Shown here: positions 12,970 to 22,300 of the stretch, in pieces
Layout of the letters: the number at the start of each line of letters is the position of its first letter
Numbering within the stretch: position 1 is the first letter of the stretch
Assembly (NCBI GenBank): GCA_003240775.1
Contig: QFNI01000052.1
Span: 1 to 24,927 of the forward strand
Reading direction: 5' to 3'
Source of the DNA: Mesorhizobium amorphae
Lineage (GTDB): Bacteria; Pseudomonadota; Alphaproteobacteria; Rhizobiales; Rhizobiaceae
DNA: 24,927 nt
Made by a program: the position numbers and the translations under genes
The notes under the pieces: model-generated
Databases searched by the model: none
What the model was told of the DNA's origin: nothing
Seen by the model: the letters and a program-made list of their open reading frames with translations, nothing else

Positions 12970-13665
12970 ATGAGCGACAAACTGAAGATCTATGTCGGAT
13001 ACGACAGCCGCGAGGACATCGCCTGGCAGGTGTGCCGCCACTCGATCCTGCGCCATGCGAGCACGGCGCCCGAGATCTATCCGCTGAAGCAGACCGCGCT
13101 GCGCGAGCTCGGCCTCTACACCCGCAGCGCCGACAAGGCCGCAACCGAGTTCTCGCTGACCCGCTTCCTCGTGCCCTATCTCGCCGCCCATGACGGCTGG
13201 ACGATCTTCGTGGACTGCGACTTCCTCTACACGGTTGATGTCAACAAGGTGCTCGAAGGCGCGGATCGCTCGAAGGCCGTCTATGTGGTGCAGCACGACT
13301 ATGTGCCGGCCAATTCGGTGAAGATGGACGGGCAGGCGCAGGCCACCTACCCTCGCAAGAACTGGTCGTCCTTCATTCTCTTCAACAACGCCCACCCGCT
13401 GGTGAAGGCGTTGACGCCCGAAGTGGTGAATTCCGAAAGCCCAGCCTTCCTGCACCGCTTCTCGTGGATCCCCGACGACAACCTGATCGGCGCCCTGCCG
13501 CTCGGCTGGAACTTCCTGGAAGGCGAATATCCCAAGCCCGCCGAGACGCCGCACGCCATCCACTACACCAATGGCGGACCCTGGTTCGACAACTGGCAGG
13601 AGGTGGACTACGCCGAGCTCTGGCGCGAGGAGCGCAAGCGCTACGAGGAAACGCAGGCCGCCTGA
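12970..13665 (+). CDS. Glycosyltransferase, GT8-like (GT-A fold)
   Basis: A 231-residue cytoplasmic protein. The start at 12970 follows a GGAGAG ribosome site; the longer open frame to 12919 lacks one. LKIYVGYDSREDIAWQVCR is the N-terminal strand and helix binding the nucleotide sugar. IFVDCDFLYTVDV carries the metal-binding DxD (Asp82-Cys-Asp84), then SSFILFNNAHPLV. HAIHYTNGGPWFDNW near the C-terminus resembles the conserved His-Gly-Gly-Trp end of GT8-type enzymes. It is shorter than most GT8 proteins. It stands as a single gene, bounded downstream by a hairpin terminator. Within this cluster it likely adds one sugar to the surface glycan; donor and acceptor are unknown. Confidence 0.8.
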   Translation: MSDKLKIYVGYDSREDIAWQVCRHSILRHASTAPEIYPLKQTALRELGLYTRSADKAATEFSLTRFLVPYLAAHDGWTIFVDCDFLYTVDVNKVLEGADRSKAVYVVQHDYVPANSVKMDGQAQATYPRKNWSSFILFNNAHPLVKALTPEVVNSESPAFLHRFSWIPDDNLIGALPLGWNFLEGEYPKPAETPHAIHYTNGGPWFDNWQEVDYAELWREERKRYEETQAA

Positions 13666-13691
13666 AGCGGGCAGCACTCCCAGCCGAACGA

Positions 13692-13715
13692 GGCCGCGCG
13701 GTGCGCGGCCTTTCT
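13692..13715 (+). terminator. Rho-independent terminator after GT8-like gene
   Basis: GGCCGCGC at 13692-13699 pairs perfectly with GCGCGGCC at 13703-13710 around a 3-nt loop, followed by TTTCT. It lies 27 bp after the GT8-like stop. The opposite strand has no T-run after the stem, so it probably acts only on the plus strand, though the stem also follows the convergent isomerase gene. Confidence 0.75.
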
Positions 13716-14686
13716 CATGAAACGCCGGCGGACAACAGAGTGTGCATGGTGAGCACACCGGCGAGCCGGCCGCCCTCCACCACGGCGACCGCGTTGACCT
13801 TGCGGCGCGTCATCAGGTGAAGCGCGGCACTTCCCAGGATGTCGGGGCCGCAAGTGACGGGACCGGGCGTCATCACTTCCGTCACCGCGAGCGAAAGAAA
13901 GTCGCGCGTCATGTGGCGGCGCAGATCGCCATCGGTGACCACGCCCACGATCGCCATCGCGTCGTCCACCACGAACGCGCTGCCGAAGCTCTTCGACGTC
14001 ATCTGCAGCACCACCTCGTCCATGGTGGCGGTGGTCCTGACAAAGGCCACGTCGGGCATCTTGCGCATGAGGTCGCCCACCGTCCTCAGGCCCGAGCCCA
14101 GCTTGCCGCCGGGGTGGAAGCGGTGGAAATTGGCTGGCGTGAACTCGCGCGCCTCCAGAAGGGCCACCGCGATGATGTCGCCCAGCACGAGCTGCATCAG
14201 AGTGGACGTGGTGGGGGCGAGCCCATGCGGGCAGGCTTCCGTCATCACGGGAAGGGCGAGCACGATGTCGGCCGCGCGGCCGAGCGTGCTATCGGCCCGG
14301 CTGGTGACGGCCACGAAGGGAATGGCATAGCGGCGCGAATAGCTGGTGACATCGTGCAATTCGCGCGTCTCGCCCGACCAGGAGAACGCCAGGATCAGGT
14401 CGTGCTCGGTGACCATGCCGAGATCGCCGTGGCTTGCCTCGGCGGGGTGCATGAAGATGCTCGGCGTGCCGGTGGAAGACAAGGTGGCCGCGACCTTGCG
14501 CGCGATGTGCCCGCTCTTGCCCATGCCGCACACGATCACGCGGCCGCCGATGCCAAGGATGCGCGAGACGGTATCCGCAATGGCGACATGCAGCCCCTCG
14601 CCGATAGCGCGGCGCAGGCCTTGCAGGCCTTCGACCTCGAGTTCAACGGTGCGGAACGCCGACTGCAGGATTGATTCTGGGGTCAA
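13715..14686 (-). CDS. kdsD: Arabinose-5-phosphate isomerase, KdsD/KpsF/GutQ family
   Basis: A 323-residue protein of standard family length that interconverts ribulose-5-phosphate and arabinose-5-phosphate, the first step towards Kdo. The SIS domain (about 35-170) shows GMGKSGHIARKVAATLSSTG, HPAEASHGDLG and AFSWSGET, all conserved around the active site. HRFHPGGKLG ends this part. Two CBS domains follow (about 205-260 and 265-323; VGVVTDGDLRR, then VMTPGPVT). The start is TTG at 14684-14686, preceded by GAGGA at a 9-nt spacing; no ATG fits better. In capsule clusters this gene is named kpsF; with no other kps gene seen, the housekeeping name kdsD is used here. It stands alone between two terminators. 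Confidence 0.92.
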   Translation of the reverse strand: MTPESILQSAFRTVELEVEGLQGLRRAIGEGLHVAIADTVSRILGIGGRVIVCGMGKSGHIARKVAATLSSTGTPSIFMHPAEASHGDLGMVTEHDLILAFSWSGETRELHDVTSYSRRYAIPFVAVTSRADSTLGRAADIVLALPVMTEACPHGLAPTTSTLMQLVLGDIIAVALLEAREFTPANFHRFHPGGKLGSGLRTVGDLMRKMPDVAFVRTTATMDEVVLQMTSKSFGSAFVVDDAMAIVGVVTDGDLRRHMTRDFLSLAVTEVMTPGPVTCGPDILGSAALHLMTRRKVNAVAVVEGGRLAGVLTMHTLLSAGVS

Positions 14687-14717
14687 GAGCGACGGTCCTC
14701 GGGCACGCGACAGCTAC

Positions 14718-14752
14718 AAAAAGCCCGGCTGGACGCCTCGCGCCAGGCGGGC
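14718..14752 (-). terminator. Rho-independent terminator of the cystine-transport operon
   Basis: Read on the minus strand, GCCCG-c-CTGG pairs with CCAG-c-CGGGC (plus coordinates 14743-14752 and 14723-14732, one central mismatch) around a 10-nt loop, followed by TTTTT (14718-14722). It lies 52 bp beyond the end of the ATPase gene and ends the three-gene operon. Confidence 0.78.
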
Positions 14753-14804
14753 GCCAGCGGGGGCCGCTGTCTCGCACAGTTCGAATCGTGAGGAAAGCTC
14801 TGCC

Positions 14805-15556
<752 letters not shown>

Positions 15557-15560
<4 letters not shown>

Positions 15561-16237
15561 GCGCGCGCCTCCAGGAAGCCGCCGTAACGGTCGAGCCGGC
15601 GCTCGAGCCGGGCCTGGAGCGAAGACAGCACCGACGACAGCGCGAGGTAGATCAGCCCGGCCTGCACATAGAGGATCAAGGGCTCGTAAGTGACGGCCAC
15701 GATGCGCTGGGCCGACTGGAACAGCTCGGGCACCGTGATGGCTGCGGCGAGCGAAGTGTCTTTGACGAGCGAGATGAAGGTGTTAGACAGCGGCGGCACC
15801 GCCGTGCGCGCGGCCTGCGGCAGGATCGTGCGCCGCATCGCCTGGCTCCAGCTCATGCCGATGGAATAGGCCGCCTCCCACTGCCCGCGCGGCACGGACG
15901 CGATCACCGCGCGCACGATCTCCGACGAATAGGCGCCGATGTTGAGCGTGAAGCCGATCAGGGCCGCCACGAAGGCGTCGAGCACGATGCCGACCGCGGG
16001 CAGGCCGTAGAAGATCAGGAAGAGCTGGACGAGAAGCGGCGTGCCGCGGATCACCCAGACATAGAAGCGCGCGACGAGCACCAGAGGCCAGGCTCCGAAC
16101 AGCCGGACGAGCGCGACGGCCAGGCCGAGCGCCAGCCCGAAGGCGAAGGACAGGAGCGTGAGCGGGGCCGTGAAAGCAAAGGCCGCCCAAAGGAGCGGCC
16201 CCAGCGAGTTCCACATGAGCTGCAGCCAATCCGGCAT
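15557..16237 (-). CDS. tcyL: Permease of cystine ABC importer
   Basis: A 226-residue inner-membrane permease of the HisM/GlnP class, with about five helices. VIRGTPLLVQLFLIFYGLP and GAYSSEIVRAVIASVPRGQWEAAYSIGMSW form the ATPase-contacting EAA loop region. ILPQAARTAVPPLSNTFISLVKDTSLAAAI follows. These blocks closely resemble those of E. coli TcyL as recalled. One permease gene is present, so the channel is likely a homodimer. A strong AAAGGAAG ribosome site precedes the ATG. It lies 30 bp downstream of the binding-protein gene and overlaps the ATPase gene by 4 nt. Confidence 0.88.
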
Positions 16238-16267
16238 GCGGCTTCCTTTCGAAGACGGCTCTCAGGC

Positions 16268-17044
16268 CTATTGCGACACGTCCTGGCCGAAATACTTGTC
16301 GGCGATCTTCGCATAGGTGCCGTCCGCCCGGATCTCTTCAAGGGCCTTGTTGATGGCGGCCAGGAGGTCGGGCTCGTTCTTGCGGATGATGATGCCGGAA
16401 TAGTCGGCGTTCTCTTCCTGCGCGGCGATCTTGACCGGTGCGTCGGGCTTGGCCTTCTGGAAGTCGTAGAAGGACAGGCTGTCGTTGATGGTCGCGTCCG
16501 CGCGGCCCTGAAGCACGAGCTGGATCGACTGGTCGAAGCCGTCGGTGCCGACGAGTTCGGCGCCGTTCGCTTCCGCGATGCGGCCGAAATTGCTGGTCAG
16601 CGACTGCGCCGAGCGCTTGCCCTTGAGATCGGCGAAGCCCTTGATCTCCTCATTGTCGCTTTTGACGATCAGAACGGCCTTGGAGGCGATGTAAGGTTCG
16701 GAAAAATCGTATTTCTGCTTGCGCTCCTCGGTGATGCCGACCTGGTTGATCACCGCGTCGTAGCGGTCGGCGTCGAGGCCGGCGATGAGCCCGTCCCACT
16801 TGCCTTCCTGGAACTGTGCCTCGACACCCAGACGCTTGGCCACCTCGCGACCGATCTCCACGTCGAAGCCCACCAGCGCGCCCGAGGCGTCGTGGAAGGT
16901 GAAGGGCGCATAGGTGCCCTCCGTGCCGATGCGGATGGCGCCCGCCTCGCGGATGCGCTCCAGGTTCGATTGCGCGGCGGCAGGGCTTGCGAGCCCCGCT
17001 GCCAGCCCGCCTGCGACGAGCAGTGCGCCCACCAGTTTCATCAT
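16268..17044 (-). CDS. tcyJ: Periplasmic cystine-binding protein of ABC importer
   Basis: A 258-residue substrate-binding protein with a signal peptide (MMKLVGALLVAGGLAAGLA, likely cut after Ala24 in PAAAQ). The mature part has the family-3 solute-binding signature: IRIGTEGTYAPFTFHD, GFDVEIGREVAKRLG, KWDGLIAGLDADRYD, INQVGITEERKQKYDFSEPY. The Gly-Thr-Glu-Gly-Thr-Tyr opening and Trp-Asp pair match E. coli TcyJ (FliY), supporting L-cystine as ligand. The start is the first of two adjacent ATGs, with GGGAGA upstream; the open frame extends far into the upstream region without coding character. It is the first gene of the importer operon, as is usual for the most expressed component. Confidence 0.9.
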   Translation of the reverse strand: MMKLVGALLVAGGLAAGLASPAAAQSNLERIREAGAIRIGTEGTYAPFTFHDASGALVGFDVEIGREVAKRLGVEAQFQEGKWDGLIAGLDADRYDAVINQVGITEERKQKYDFSEPYIASKAVLIVKSDNEEIKGFADLKGKRSAQSLTSNFGRIAEANGAELVGTDGFDQSIQLVLQGRADATINDSLSFYDFQKAKPDAPVKIAAQEENADYSGIIIRKNEPDLLAAINKALEEIRADGTYAKIADKYFGQDVSQ

Positions 17045-17326
17045 CGCGGTGTCTCCCGTGCGTTCGGACGCGCAACAAAAGCTTGCGTCACACCATGGAC
17101 GCGGAATTTGATCGCACCAGCAAGCACAGACAAGGAATATGGTTCCTCCCTGATGGGGAAGCGGCAACCGTTTCGGGCGACCCTGCCCCGCCGCGCGCAA
17201 GGTTCTGCCTTGCCGCAGCCGTTGCGCGGGTGATGCCGCTCGGTTAGCTGAATCGAACGGAGGCTCGGAACGATCGCCGCGTGGCGGCAGAACGAGGTTC
17301 CAGTCAAACCGGCCGGGAGACTTTGC
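17045..17326. promoter_or_regulatory. Divergent intergenic region between cystine importer and phosphomannomutase genes
   Basis: This 282-bp region separates two divergent genes and should contain both promoters. Its left third (17080-17155) is more AT-rich; on the minus strand TTGTCT followed 17 nt later by CAAATT is a weak promoter candidate for the importer. GGGAGA just before 17327 is the ribosome site of the plus-strand gene. I see no convincing small gene or riboswitch. Confidence 0.4.
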
Positions 17327-18745
17327 ATGCAGCCCAAGTTCGGCACGAGCGGTTTGCGTGGTCTCTCCGCCGACTTGGTGGCAGGCGTGGGCTACGCCTA
17401 TGCAGCAGCTTTTTCGCGCTTCTTGATCGAGGAAAAGCTTGCGGCTCCGGGCGATGCGGTTCTGCTCGGCTACGACCTGCGCGATTCCAGCCCGGCCATC
17501 GCGCGGGACTGCGCTCGGGCGGTCGCGGAAGCCGGCCTCGTGCCGCGCGACTGCGGATTGCTGCCGACGCCCGCGCTGGCCTTCGAGGCGCATCGGCTGG
17601 GGCGGGCCGCGATGATGGTGACGGGCTCCCACATTCCGGCGGATCGCAACGGCATCAAGTTCTACAAGCCGGCCGGCGAGATCGACAAGGCGGACGAGAG
17701 GGCCATCAGCGAGCGCGCAGCAGCCGGCGTAGCGAGCACGCCTCCCACCGAGCTTCCCCCAACCGAGAACGGCGCATCGGAAGCGCTCGAAGGCTTCAGG
17801 CGCCGCTATCTCGACGCCTTTCCCGCGGGCGCGCTCGGCGGCCTCCGCGTCGGCATCTACGAACACAGCACGGTTGCACGGGACCTCCTGCGCGAGATCG
17901 TGGCGGGGCTCGGCGCGGACGTCGTGCCGCTCGGCCGCTCCGACATCTTCGTGGCCGTCGACACCGAAGCGACCGACCCGCGCACGGAAGAGAACCTGCG
18001 GATCTGGAGCGCAGCCCACAAGCTCGACGCCATCGTCTCGGCGGATGGCGACGGCGACCGCCCCTTGCTCGCAGGCGCAGGGGGCGAACTCGTGCGCGGG
18101 GACGTGCTGGGGCTCCTGACCGCAAAGGCGCTCGGCGCTCGGGTCGTGGTGACGCCCGTCACGTCGAGCTCCGGCATCGAAAGCGCGCTGGATGCTGAGG
18201 TGGTCCGCACCAGGGTCGGCTCGCCCTTCGTGATCGCGGGCATGGACGAGGCCGTGAATGCCGGCAAGACGGCGGTGCTGGGCTTCGAGGCCAATGGCGG
18301 CGTTCTGGCGGGCACGGCGTTCGCGCTTGGCCCGCGCACGCTCGGCGCGCTGCCCACCCGCGACAGCGTGCTGCCGATCCTGGCCGTCCTGTTCACCGCA
18401 GCCTCCCGCAAGGTGCGCGTCGCGGACCTCGTGGAGGAGCTGAAGCTCCCGGTCTCACGCAGCGACCGCGTACAGGATTTCCCGTCCGACGCCGGCCAGC
18501 GGCTTCTGGCGGAGCTGAGCGGAGACGTGGGCAAGCTCCAGGCATTCCTGGGCGAGATCGGCCAAGTCGCATCCTTCGACACGGTGGACGGATTGCGGGT
18601 CGCTCTGCGCGACGGTCCCACCATCCACTTCCGCGCCTCGGGCAATGCGCCGGAGATGCGCTGCTATGTGGAAGCGGACACGCCGGAACTGGCCGACCGC
18701 CTCCTCGCCAGGGGCATGGCCGAGCTGCGCGAGGCGCGCGGCTAA
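17327..18745 (+). CDS. Phosphomannomutase / phosphohexomutase
   Basis: A 472-residue alpha-D-phosphohexomutase. All four active-site loops are visible: FGTSGLRG at 5-12, the phosphoserine loop VTGSHIPADRNGIKFY (Ser101), the metal loop SADGDGDRP (Asp240, Asp242, Asp244), and the phosphate loop RASGNAPEMR at 436-445. FEANGGVL is the sugar-specificity loop. TGSHIP instead of TASHNP marks the mannomutase-like branch often found in polysaccharide clusters. It interconverts hexose 6- and 1-phosphates, giving mannose-1-phosphate or glucose-1-phosphate. The latter would feed RfbA in the neighbouring dTDP-rhamnose pathway, the former GDP-mannose; sequence does not settle which. Its stop overlaps the stop of the convergent rhamnosyltransferase gene by 3 nt. 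Confidence 0.9.
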   Translation: MQPKFGTSGLRGLSADLVAGVGYAYAAAFSRFLIEEKLAAPGDAVLLGYDLRDSSPAIARDCARAVAEAGLVPRDCGLLPTPALAFEAHRLGRAAMMVTGSHIPADRNGIKFYKPAGEIDKADERAISERAAAGVASTPPTELPPTENGASEALEGFRRRYLDAFPAGALGGLRVGIYEHSTVARDLLREIVAGLGADVVPLGRSDIFVAVDTEATDPRTEENLRIWSAAHKLDAIVSADGDGDRPLLAGAGGELVRGDVLGLLTAKALGARVVVTPVTSSSGIESALDAEVVRTRVGSPFVIAGMDEAVNAGKTAVLGFEANGGVLAGTAFALGPRTLGALPTRDSVLPILAVLFTAASRKVRVADLVEELKLPVSRSDRVQDFPSDAGQRLLAELSGDVGKLQAFLGEIGQVASFDTVDGLRVALRDGPTIHFRASGNAPEMRCYVEADTPELADRLLARGMAELREARG

Positions 18746-19629
18746 CCGAAACGCCCGCGCAATCCATCGACGAACGCCTTCAGGAACCGCGCGGGGCTGC
18801 GCCTGTCGCCGTGGCCGGTGAGCAGCCAGGACGCGGATTGCAGCGGCAGGTAGACCGCCACCCGCAGCTTCCAGCGCCAGGGCACGTGGCTGAGCCGCAA
18901 GGAATGCGCCTGGTTGCGGATATAGGTCAGCATCCGCTCCTGCGACTGCAGGGGAAAGCGCAGGGGCCCGACGCGCACCGTGCCATGACCCACCCGATGC
19001 GGCATCGCGACATCGCCCGCGACGAACACCCCGAACCCGCGCTCGATCGCCCGGAAGCACCATTCCGTGTCGATGGCGTCGATATGATAGTCCTCGCGAA
19101 ACGGCCCCACGGCGTCGAGCGCCGAAAGGCCGACGAGGCTGCCCGAGGTGATCACGAAATCCGTGGCGAACACCCCCTCCAGCGCCGTGGCGCCTCGGAC
19201 CTTGTAGCGCGGCGGCTGATTCGCGTCCTCGCCCCCGGGTCGGATCGGCAAGGCGCCGACGACGGCTGGGTGCAAGCCGGCAGAAACCAGCGCCTCGAAC
19301 ACCCCCAACAGATCCTGTGCCAGACCGCGTGGAGGGCCCGAATCCTGATCGAAAAACAGGACGTGGCTGCATCCTCGGTTCCGAGCGTGATGGGCCAACC
19401 GATTGAGCGCGCAACCGACTCCCCGATTGCTCTCCGAGCGCAGAACATCGAGCCGCGGCTCGGTTTCGAGGCGGCGCAGCAAATCCTCGTCAATCGCTGT
19501 TCCAACCGGCCCATCCACGAGGATCGCCACGGAGGAGCCATCGTCGAGGAGTGTCGCGAGCAGCTTGTCCAGCAACTCGGCTTCCGGCTGGAAAGCTGTA
19601 ACCGCGCAGAGAACGGTCGAACGTGTCAC
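18742..19629 (-). CDS. GT2 glycosyltransferase, rhamnosyltransferase-like
   Basis: A 295-residue inverting GT-A transferase. The nucleotide-binding start is TVLCAVTAFQPEAELLDKLL. LRSESNRGVGCALNRLAHHA leads to the metal-binding FFDQDSGPP (Asp94-Gln-Asp96), and YHIDAIDTEWCFRAIERGFG carries the catalytic-base region with Glu-Trp-Cys. FDQDS and DxEWCxR are hallmarks of the WbbL/RfbF rhamnosyltransferase group. A C-terminal hydrophobic or amphipathic part (WKLRVAVYLPLQSASWLL) may attach to the membrane. The start is GTG at 19627-19629; no clear ribosome site is seen. The gene lies 19 bp downstream of rfbA on the same strand, consistent with use of dTDP-L-rhamnose. Confidence 0.85.
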   Translation of the reverse strand: MTRSTVLCAVTAFQPEAELLDKLLATLLDDGSSVAILVDGPVGTAIDEDLLRRLETEPRLDVLRSESNRGVGCALNRLAHHARNRGCSHVLFFDQDSGPPRGLAQDLLGVFEALVSAGLHPAVVGALPIRPGGEDANQPPRYKVRGATALEGVFATDFVITSGSLVGLSALDAVGPFREDYHIDAIDTEWCFRAIERGFGVFVAGDVAMPHRVGHGTVRVGPLRFPLQSQERMLTYIRNQAHSLRLSHVPWRWKLRVAVYLPLQSASWLLTGHGDRRSPARFLKAFVDGLRGRFG

Positions 19630-19648
19630 GACCGGTTGTTTTCAGATG

Positions 19649-20521
19649 CTAGCGCTCTTCTCGCGCGATGCGGGCGAGATACTGTCCATAGGTGCTCTTG
19701 CCGAGCTCGGTGGCCAGCTTGAGCAGTTGTGCGGCATCGATGAAGCCCGCGTTGAAGGAGACCTCCTCCGGGCAGGCGATCTTGAAGCCTTGGCGCCGCT
19801 CGAGCACGCGCACGAACTCGGCTGCTTCCAGAAGCGAATCCGGCGTGCCCGTGTCGAGCCAGGCATAGCCGCGGCCCATGGTCTCCACGCTGAGCGTGCC
19901 CTCGTCGAGGTAGACGCGATTGAGATCGGTGATCTCCAGCTCACCGCGTGGCGAGGGCTTCAGGCTGCGCGCGATCTCGGACGCACGACCGTCATAGAAG
20001 TAGAGGCCTGTGACCGCCCAGTTCGACTGCGGAACCGCAGGCTTTTCCTCGAGCGCGCTGGCGCGGCCTTCAGCGTCGAAGGAAACCACGCCATACCGCT
20101 CGGGGTCGGCCACGTGGTAAGCAAACACGGTGGCACCGCTGGCGCGTGACGCTGCGCTCTGAAGAAGCTCCGGCAGCCCGTGGCCGTAGAAGAGGTTGTC
20201 GCCCAGCACCAAAGCCGACGGCTCGCCCGCGATGAACTCCTCGCCGATCAGATAGGCTTGTGCCAGTCCATCCGGGCGGGGCTGCTCCGCATAGGACAGA
20301 TTGATGCCCCAGCGCTGGCCGTCCCCAAGAAGCGCACGAAACCGCGGAAGATCGTGCGGCGTCGAAATGATAAGAATGTCACGAATACCCGCCAGCATCA
20401 AAGTGGTAAGCGGGTAATAGATCATCGGCTTGTCATAAACCGGCATCAACTGCTTCGACATCGTCAGCGTCATCGGATGAAGACGCGTGCCGCTTCCACC
20501 CGCCAGTATGATGCCCTTCAT
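19649..20521 (-). CDS. rfbA: Glucose-1-phosphate thymidylyltransferase
   Basis: A 290-residue protein of standard RmlA length. It joins dTTP and glucose-1-phosphate to form dTDP-glucose, the first step of dTDP-L-rhamnose synthesis. The nucleotide loop is GGSGTRLHPMT at 8-18, followed by SKQLMPVYDKPMIYYPL. LVLGDNLFYGHGL carries the metal-binding Asp, and EEKP, GELEITDLNRVYL and YAWLDTGTPDSLLEA complete the family pattern. GAGGG lies 8 nt before the ATG. It is divergent from rfbC and leads a two-gene unit with the rhamnosyltransferase-like gene. Confidence 0.96.
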   Translation of the reverse strand: MKGIILAGGSGTRLHPMTLTMSKQLMPVYDKPMIYYPLTTLMLAGIRDILIISTPHDLPRFRALLGDGQRWGINLSYAEQPRPDGLAQAYLIGEEFIAGEPSALVLGDNLFYGHGLPELLQSAASRASGATVFAYHVADPERYGVVSFDAEGRASALEEKPAVPQSNWAVTGLYFYDGRASEIARSLKPSPRGELEITDLNRVYLDEGTLSVETMGRGYAWLDTGTPDSLLEAAEFVRVLERRQGFKIACPEEVSFNAGFIDAAQLLKLATELGKSTYGQYLARIAREER

Positions 20522-20669
20522 GGGTAGTACCCTCGTCCGGTTGTGCTGTTTTCGCTGCTATAGCGCTTGGGCGCGTGTTGGGCCAGCGTTTCAGGCGGTT
20601 GCGCTTGCATTCCGCATCGCGCATAGGACGGTTGCTCACAGAACAATCAAGTGCCGGAAGCTCCGATCC
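20522..20669. promoter_or_regulatory. Divergent promoter region rfbA / rfbC
   Basis: This 148-bp region separates the two halves of the rhamnose pathway and must hold both promoters. A CTATAG inside GCTGCTATAG (20554-20563) is a candidate -10 for either strand and recurs in the epimerase/GT8 region at 12846-12855. No clear -35 is seen. CGGAAG before 20670 is the rfbC ribosome site. Confidence 0.4.
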
Positions 20670-21251
20670 ATGCTGGAAACTCGCAAGCTCGCTTTGCCGG
20701 ACGTTTTGGAGATCACGCCCAAGAAATTCGGTGACGATCGCGGCTTCTTTTCCGAGACATTCAGCGCCGAGCGCTTCCTCCAGGCGGGCCTCGAAATGCC
20801 CTGGGTGCAGGACAACCAGTCGTTTTCCGCACCCGTCTTCACCTTGCGCGGCCTCCACTACCAGGAGCCCCCTTTCGCGCAGGACAAGCTGGTGCGCGTG
20901 CTGCGCGGCCGCATTCTCGACGTCGCGGTGGACATCCGTCAGGGCTCCCCGACATTCGGCCGCTGGGTGTCGCTCGAGCTGTCGGCCGACCTGTTCAACC
21001 AGATCCTGGTGCCCAAGGGCTTCGCGCACGGCTTTCTCACGCTCGAGCCCGACACGGAAGTCTTCTACAAGGTCTCCGCGCCCTATTCCGCGAGCCACGA
21101 CCGGGGCGTCCGCTGGAACGACCCCGCGATCGGCATCGAGTGGCCGCTCGGCGGGTCCGAACCCGTTCTGTCGGCCAAGGACCGGGTCGCCCCGCTTCTC
21201 GCCGAGCAATCTCCCGCATTCCACCATGCCAGCGAAGGACTGACGCCATGA
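20670..21251 (+). CDS. rfbC: dTDP-4-dehydrorhamnose 3,5-epimerase
   Basis: A 193-residue cupin-fold epimerase of normal length, performing the third step of dTDP-L-rhamnose synthesis. FGDDRGFFSETF, WVQDNQSFS and TLRGLHYQ with the catalytic His63 are visible. KLVRVLRGRILDVAVDIR, GFAHGFLTLEPDTEVFYKVS and DRGVRWNDPAIGIEWP complete the set, including the Tyr and Asp positions expected in the active site. The start at 20670 follows CGGAAG; the open frame extends back to 20487 into rfbA without coding character. Its stop overlaps the start of rfbB (ATGA). Confidence 0.96.
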   Translation: MLETRKLALPDVLEITPKKFGDDRGFFSETFSAERFLQAGLEMPWVQDNQSFSAPVFTLRGLHYQEPPFAQDKLVRVLRGRILDVAVDIRQGSPTFGRWVSLELSADLFNQILVPKGFAHGFLTLEPDTEVFYKVSAPYSASHDRGVRWNDPAIGIEWPLGGSEPVLSAKDRVAPLLAEQSPAFHHASEGLTP

Positions 21252-22300
21252 ATTTCCTGGTCACGGGCGGAGCCGGCTTCATCGGCTCGGCGGTCTGCCG
21301 CCATCTGATCGGGCACACCGAGCACCGCGTGGTCAACCTCGACAAGCTGACCTATGCCGCCAATCCTTCCTCGCTCGCCGGCATCGGCAACAACCCGCGC
21401 TATCGCTTCGTGGAGGCGGACATCGCCGACAGCGACACGGTCGGCCGTCTGCTCGCGGAAGAAAACATCGACGTGGTGATGCATCTCGCCGCCGAAAGCC
21501 ATGTGGACCGCTCGATCGACGGGCCCGACGATTTCATCCAGACCAACATCGTGGGCACCTACAAGCTTCTGGAATCGGCCCGCGCCTATTGGAGCAAGCT
21601 TTCGCCCGAGCGGCGCGAGCGCTTCCGCTTCCACCATGTCTCGACCGACGAGGTGTTCGGCCAGCTTCCGCTCGATGGCGGTCTCTTCACCGAAGACACG
21701 CCATACGCGCCGTCTTCGCCCTATTCGGCGTCCAAGGCCGCTTCCGACCATCTCGCGATGGCCTGGCATCACACGTTCGGCCTGCCGGTCGTTCTCTCCA
21801 ACTGTTCCAACAATTACGGGCCTTTCCACTTCCCCGAGAAGCTCATCCCGCTCGTGATCCTGAACGCGCTCGAGGGCAAGGAGCTGCCGGTCTACGGGCG
21901 GGGCGAAAACGTGCGCGACTGGCTTTTCGTGGACGACCATGCGGCAGCACTCACGCTGGTCGCCACCACGGGCGAGCTCGGCCGCTCCTACAACATCGGC
22001 GGGCGCAACGAGCGCACGAACCTCCAGGTGGTGGAAGCCATCTGCGACACGCTGGATGCGCTGCGCCCCGCGGAACGGCCGCGCCGCGAGCTGATCCGCT
22101 TCGTGTCCGACCGCCCCGGCCACGACCTGCGCTACGCGATCGACGCCTCGCGCATCGAATCCGAACTCGGCTGGCGGGCGAAGGAAAGCTTCGAGACCGG
22201 CCTGCGCCGCACGATCGAGTGGTTTCTCGACAACGAGACCTGGTGGCGCCCGATCCGCGAGGGCCGCTACAGCGGCAAGCGCCTGGGCGGGGCCGCATGA
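21248..22300 (+). CDS. rfbB: dTDP-glucose 4,6-dehydratase
   Basis: A 350-residue extended SDR enzyme making dTDP-4-keto-6-deoxyglucose, the second step of the pathway. It has the NAD motif TGGAGFIGS at 6-14, DKLTYAANPSSL, HLAAESHVDRSI and VSTDEVFG with the catalytic Asp134-Glu135 pair. YSASK at 159-163 supplies the catalytic Tyr and Lys, and NCSNNYGPFHFPEKLIPL and GENVRDWLFVDDH follow. These are all diagnostic of RfbB/RmlB. The ATG overlaps the rfbC stop, and its own stop overlaps the rfbD start, so the three genes form a tightly coupled operon. Confidence 0.96.
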   Translation: MNFLVTGGAGFIGSAVCRHLIGHTEHRVVNLDKLTYAANPSSLAGIGNNPRYRFVEADIADSDTVGRLLAEENIDVVMHLAAESHVDRSIDGPDDFIQTNIVGTYKLLESARAYWSKLSPERRERFRFHHVSTDEVFGQLPLDGGLFTEDTPYAPSSPYSASKAASDHLAMAWHHTFGLPVVLSNCSNNYGPFHFPEKLIPLVILNALEGKELPVYGRGENVRDWLFVDDHAAALTLVATTGELGRSYNIGGRNERTNLQVVEAICDTLDALRPAERPRRELIRFVSDRPGHDLRYAIDASRIESELGWRAKESFETGLRRTIEWFLDNETWWRPIREGRYSGKRLGGAA